This document shows, in pieces, positions 39,924 through 42,027 of a stretch of 42,027 bases of DNA. The DNA lies in NCBI GenBank assembly GCA_023412805.1, contig JAEZRM010000074.1:1-42027 (forward strand). The letters are read 5' to 3'. The stretch is from Pseudomonadota bacterium. Lineage in GTDB: Bacteria > Pseudomonadota > Alphaproteobacteria > Rhizobiales > Hyphomicrobiaceae. Within the stretch, counting starts at the first letter, position 1, and every line of letters begins with the position of its first letter. The notes beneath the pieces are model-generated. The model was given only the letters and a program-made list of their open reading frames with translations. It did not search any database and was not told where the DNA came from. The translations under genes and the position numbers were made by a program.

Positions 39924-41803
39924 TGGCGAGAGCATTTAAGAAAGTCAGTGGCGAAACTAAATCGATCGGACATAATGCCGTCATCAGATCAAATAACGCG
40001 GCACCATTAGAGGAAATGCAGGGTTTTTTTCAGCACATAAGGAGAAACAGGACAAAGCTGCTCAATTCCAACCGCACGGCAGTTGATCTTTGTCTTTCAA
40101 TCGCAAGGAACGATGGCAGTATCGAGTTCCCCGACAGAATCGGAGCGCTCCTGGAGCAGGCGAGTATTGATGAGCGGAACTACGCCGCGTCGAGCGCCTA
40201 CGCCCTCTTGATCGGTGACCACCGTAGAAAGGAGCTTTCGGCGTATTTTACGCCTCCGGCCCTCGCTTCGGCCGCACTGGAAGCGGGAAGGGAGTATCTT
40301 ACGGCCCACTCTTCGCCGCGCGTTCTTGATCCTGCTTGCGGCGGCGGCTCTTTTCTCGCGCCGGTAGCCCGACTTCTGGTTCAGGCGAGGACACGGAAGG
40401 GCGTCGCTTCGAGGGACAATTGCAGCCAGGTTTTGAAGCTGATTAAAGGAATCGAAATCGATCCCGGACTGGCAATGCTTGCGGAAGGATTGCTCTCGCA
40501 TACGCTTGCCCAAGAATTTAGCTATGTCGGTAGCGGCAATGGCTGCGTAGTCGAGCGCGCCGATGCTCTATCGGTTGAAATGCGACACCAGTACGATCTT
40601 GTGATCGGAAACCCGCCATATGGAAAAGTTAGGAGCAAGGTCAGCAAGGATTATCTGACCAAAGCCGGATTGGCCAACCTTGGCGGTCACACAAACCTGT
40701 ACTCGCTATTTCTGTTGCGCAGCCTCGATTGGGTAATGCCGGGCGGGGGCCTTGTATTTGTCCTGCCGCCAAGTTTTGTGGCCGGCCCCTATTTCTGGGG
40801 CCTTCGACAGGAACTCATGTCCAGAGCGGAAGTCAGAAGGATCGACCTGCACGCACAGAGAGAGAACCTGTTTTTGGGTGCAGTCCAGGATATCTGCCTC
40901 CTGAGCCTCAAGGTGCGCAAGGAGCCGGCGCGGCGCGCGTCTGATCTAACTCATACTTACCAGCTGGGCTTAATCGACGCTCAGGGCGCACGACATGATT
41001 GCGGGACTGGAAATGCCAAGGGCGACGGCGAGCCGTGGACACTCCCCGTTGCGAGACGGATTTTTGCCTTGAGCGACAAGAAACCTGGCCGAAGAAGCGG
41101 TAGCGGCAGAGCGTTCGTGTTGGCTGACTACGGTTACAGGGTGCGCGTAGGGAAAGTTGTTCCTACGCGCGAACGCGATTTGCTTCACGTGAAGCGCGAG
41201 AGGGGTGATTTGCCCCTCATCTGGGCCTCTTCGATCCGGCCCGACGGCAGCTTTGACTTCGAAGCCTCAAAGAAGCTCGCCAACGCGCAGTGGTACGCTG
41301 CTTCTAACTGCAAGGGGTCGTACATCACGACAAGGCCCAGTGTGGTCGTGCAGCGGACAAGTAACCGCGATCAGAAAAGGATACTGAACGCCGCTGCCGT
41401 GCCGAAAAAGTTCCGAGAAAAGCATCCGAAGGGATTTGCCGCTGAGAACCACGTTATCGTGCTGGAATCGCTGAACAACCGGGCTGCGGTCGGGATTTCT
41501 ACAGTGGCGAAGCTGATCAATTCCGCAATCGTCAATGAGCGCTTCTCAGCGGTATCAGGGAGCTTTAGCGTCTCCGCCAAGCTGCTGCAGAGGCTCGCTC
41601 TTCCCGATCCCCGGCTTGTTCAAGGGCTGAGGGCAAACGATTTCGAACACGGCCTTCGCAGGCTTTATATCGGTATGGAAGAAGTTCTGGCGCCACTAGA
41701 CATGGCGAGCGGCTCGCACGACGCCGTCGACCAGACGCGCGACCTGCGCCGCAGCGCGACCGTCGACGATAACACCCGCTTCAAGCGACGTCCCGCTGCC
41801 TGA
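39923..41803 (+). CDS. N6-adenine DNA methyltransferase, Eco57I-like
   Basis: A 626-residue protein translated from the TAATG overlap with fic. Residues about 85-112 contain YALLIGDHRRKELSAYFTPP, a typical lead-in; motif I is VLDPACGGGSFLAP (about 134-147), motif X/II region GIEIDP (176-181), motif IV NPPYG (230-234). The rest has LYSLFLLRSLDWVMPGGGLVFVLPPSF and a target-recognition region (about 370-560). This is the layout of Eco57I-type/type IIG-like methylases, without a recognisable nuclease motif in the N-terminus. The last 35 or so residues (after EEVLAPLD) are read antisense to a phospholipase-D-like frame, suggesting a junction-derived tail. No restriction subunit is in the window. 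Confidence 0.88.
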   Translation: MARAFKKVSGETKSIGHNAVIRSNNAAPLEEMQGFFQHIRRNRTKLLNSNRTAVDLCLSIARNDGSIEFPDRIGALLEQASIDERNYAASSAYALLIGDHRRKELSAYFTPPALASAALEAGREYLTAHSSPRVLDPACGGGSFLAPVARLLVQARTRKGVASRDNCSQVLKLIKGIEIDPGLAMLAEGLLSHTLAQEFSYVGSGNGCVVERADALSVEMRHQYDLVIGNPPYGKVRSKVSKDYLTKAGLANLGGHTNLYSLFLLRSLDWVMPGGGLVFVLPPSFVAGPYFWGLRQELMSRAEVRRIDLHAQRENLFLGAVQDICLLSLKVRKEPARRASDLTHTYQLGLIDAQGARHDCGTGNAKGDGEPWTLPVARRIFALSDKKPGRRSGSGRAFVLADYGYRVRVGKVVPTRERDLLHVKRERGDLPLIWASSIRPDGSFDFEASKKLANAQWYAASNCKGSYITTRPSVVVQRTSNRDQKRILNAAAVPKKFREKHPKGFAAENHVIVLESLNNRAAVGISTVAKLINSAIVNERFSAVSGSFSVSAKLLQRLALPDPRLVQGLRANDFEHGLRRLYIGMEEVLAPLDMASGSHDAVDQTRDLRRSATVDDNTRFKRRPAA

Positions 41804-41929
41804 TCCGAGGAAGTTGGCCGATCCAATGTAGGCCAGACGATCATCGGCAAGAACGATCTTGGCGTGAAACGTTTCTATGGGCAGCGCCCGTCGCGCCTTG
41901 GCGTGGCCTGCCCCACGAAGCGGCGCCAT
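41696..41929 (-). pseudogene. Phospholipase-D-like protein, C-terminal fragment
   Basis: The minus strand encodes LPIETFHAKIVLADDRLAYI followed by GSANFLGSGSGTSLEAGVIV, a perfect HxK-x4-D-x6-GSxN PLD motif, and a closing helix. Only one HKD motif and 77 residues are present; in frame a TAG lies two codons before ATG 41929. Usual PLD nucleases or helicase-associated PLD proteins are longer. Upstream (41935-42025) the same frame continues as LPYAPLRPDQTLASDGRILT, which may be the end of another gene cut by the window edge. It overlaps the methyltransferase tail by 108 bases. Confidence 0.7.
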
Positions 41930-42027
41930 GTTCTAAGTTAGAATCCGGCCGTCGCTGGCCAGCGTCTGATCTGGCCGAAGCGGAGCGTAGGGCAGAGCAG
42001 ATGCTGGCGGCAAGATCGTTTCGGGCG

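Noticed and set aside
39923..41929. DISARM-like system from methylase plus PLD protein
   Set aside because: No drmA helicase or drmB gene is visible, the PLD frame is only a fragment on the opposite strand, and Fic is not a DISARM member.
1..42027. CRISPR arrays or complete insertion sequences
   Set aside because: No regularly spaced repeats and no intact transposase with terminal repeats were seen; the only mobile sequence is the short IS3 remnant.

Overview
The window looks like chromosomal DNA of a GC-rich alphaproteobacterium, most likely of the order Hyphomicrobiales (Rhizobiales). Support comes from an HWE-type histidine kinase, candidate EcfG-type stress promoters (GGAAC-N16-CGTT), repeated FNR/FixK-type boxes (TTGA-N6-TCAA), a CecR/YbhGFSR-like efflux operon and a TAXI-type TRAP binding protein. 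This placement is inferred from gene content, not from a marker gene. The first 44 bases are a G11-C10 run that looks like a contig-end artefact.

Layout. (1) 0-6.2 kb, minus strand: catabolic genes (TAXI binding protein, M20-type amidohydrolase/carbamoylase, arylmalonate decarboxylase/maleate isomerase family protein, YaiI-like protein), a tRNA-Leu(GAG) and two alpha/beta hydrolases. (2) 6.4-12.7 kb: a 57-residue membrane protein, an XRE regulator, and a tightly overlapping five-gene operon of TetR regulator, HlyD adaptor, double ATPase and two ABC-2 permeases, with a 12-bp-arm palindrome upstream as likely operator. (3) 12.9-15.4 kb: a complete penicillin-acylase-family Ntn hydrolase. (4) 15.4-17.5 kb: a scarred segment in which the 3' part of an acyl-CoA synthetase gene meets a 5'-truncated livM head to head, followed by a MASE1 sensor remnant joined to a LuxR output-domain remnant.

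(5) 17.5-21.2 kb: five small monoheme c-type cytochromes, one fused to TPR repeats, plus a CBS-BON protein. (6) 21.6-30.6 kb: a stress region with a Spy/CpxP-like protein, UspA, HWE kinase, single-domain response regulator, EF-hand protein, glycine-rich envelope protein, YihY/BrkB protein, DUF883-like protein, CinA-like protein, cupin and L,D-transpeptidase. (7) 31-37.2 kb: a Cys-type amide hydrolase, a TspO remnant, an APC permease, an IS3 scar, two more monoheme cytochromes, an Rnk-like protein and a PaaI-like thioesterase. (8) 37.4-42 kb: an accessory segment with a DUF4209 fragment, a Fic protein translationally coupled (TAATG) to an N6-adenine DNA methyltransferase, and a phospholipase-D-like fragment overlapping the methyltransferase tail in antisense.

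The most coherent unnamed system is the set of seven small cytochromes c. Six of the seven carry a [H/R]-x-[E/D/P]-M-P-type methionine site. Five FNR/FixK-type palindromes lie before the cytochrome, CBS-BON and Spy/Usp transcription units, each placed so that a class II promoter would fit. This suggests an oxygen-controlled periplasmic electron-carrier set expressed together with Usp, CBS and Spy stress proteins. The second candidate is the coupled Fic-methyltransferase pair.
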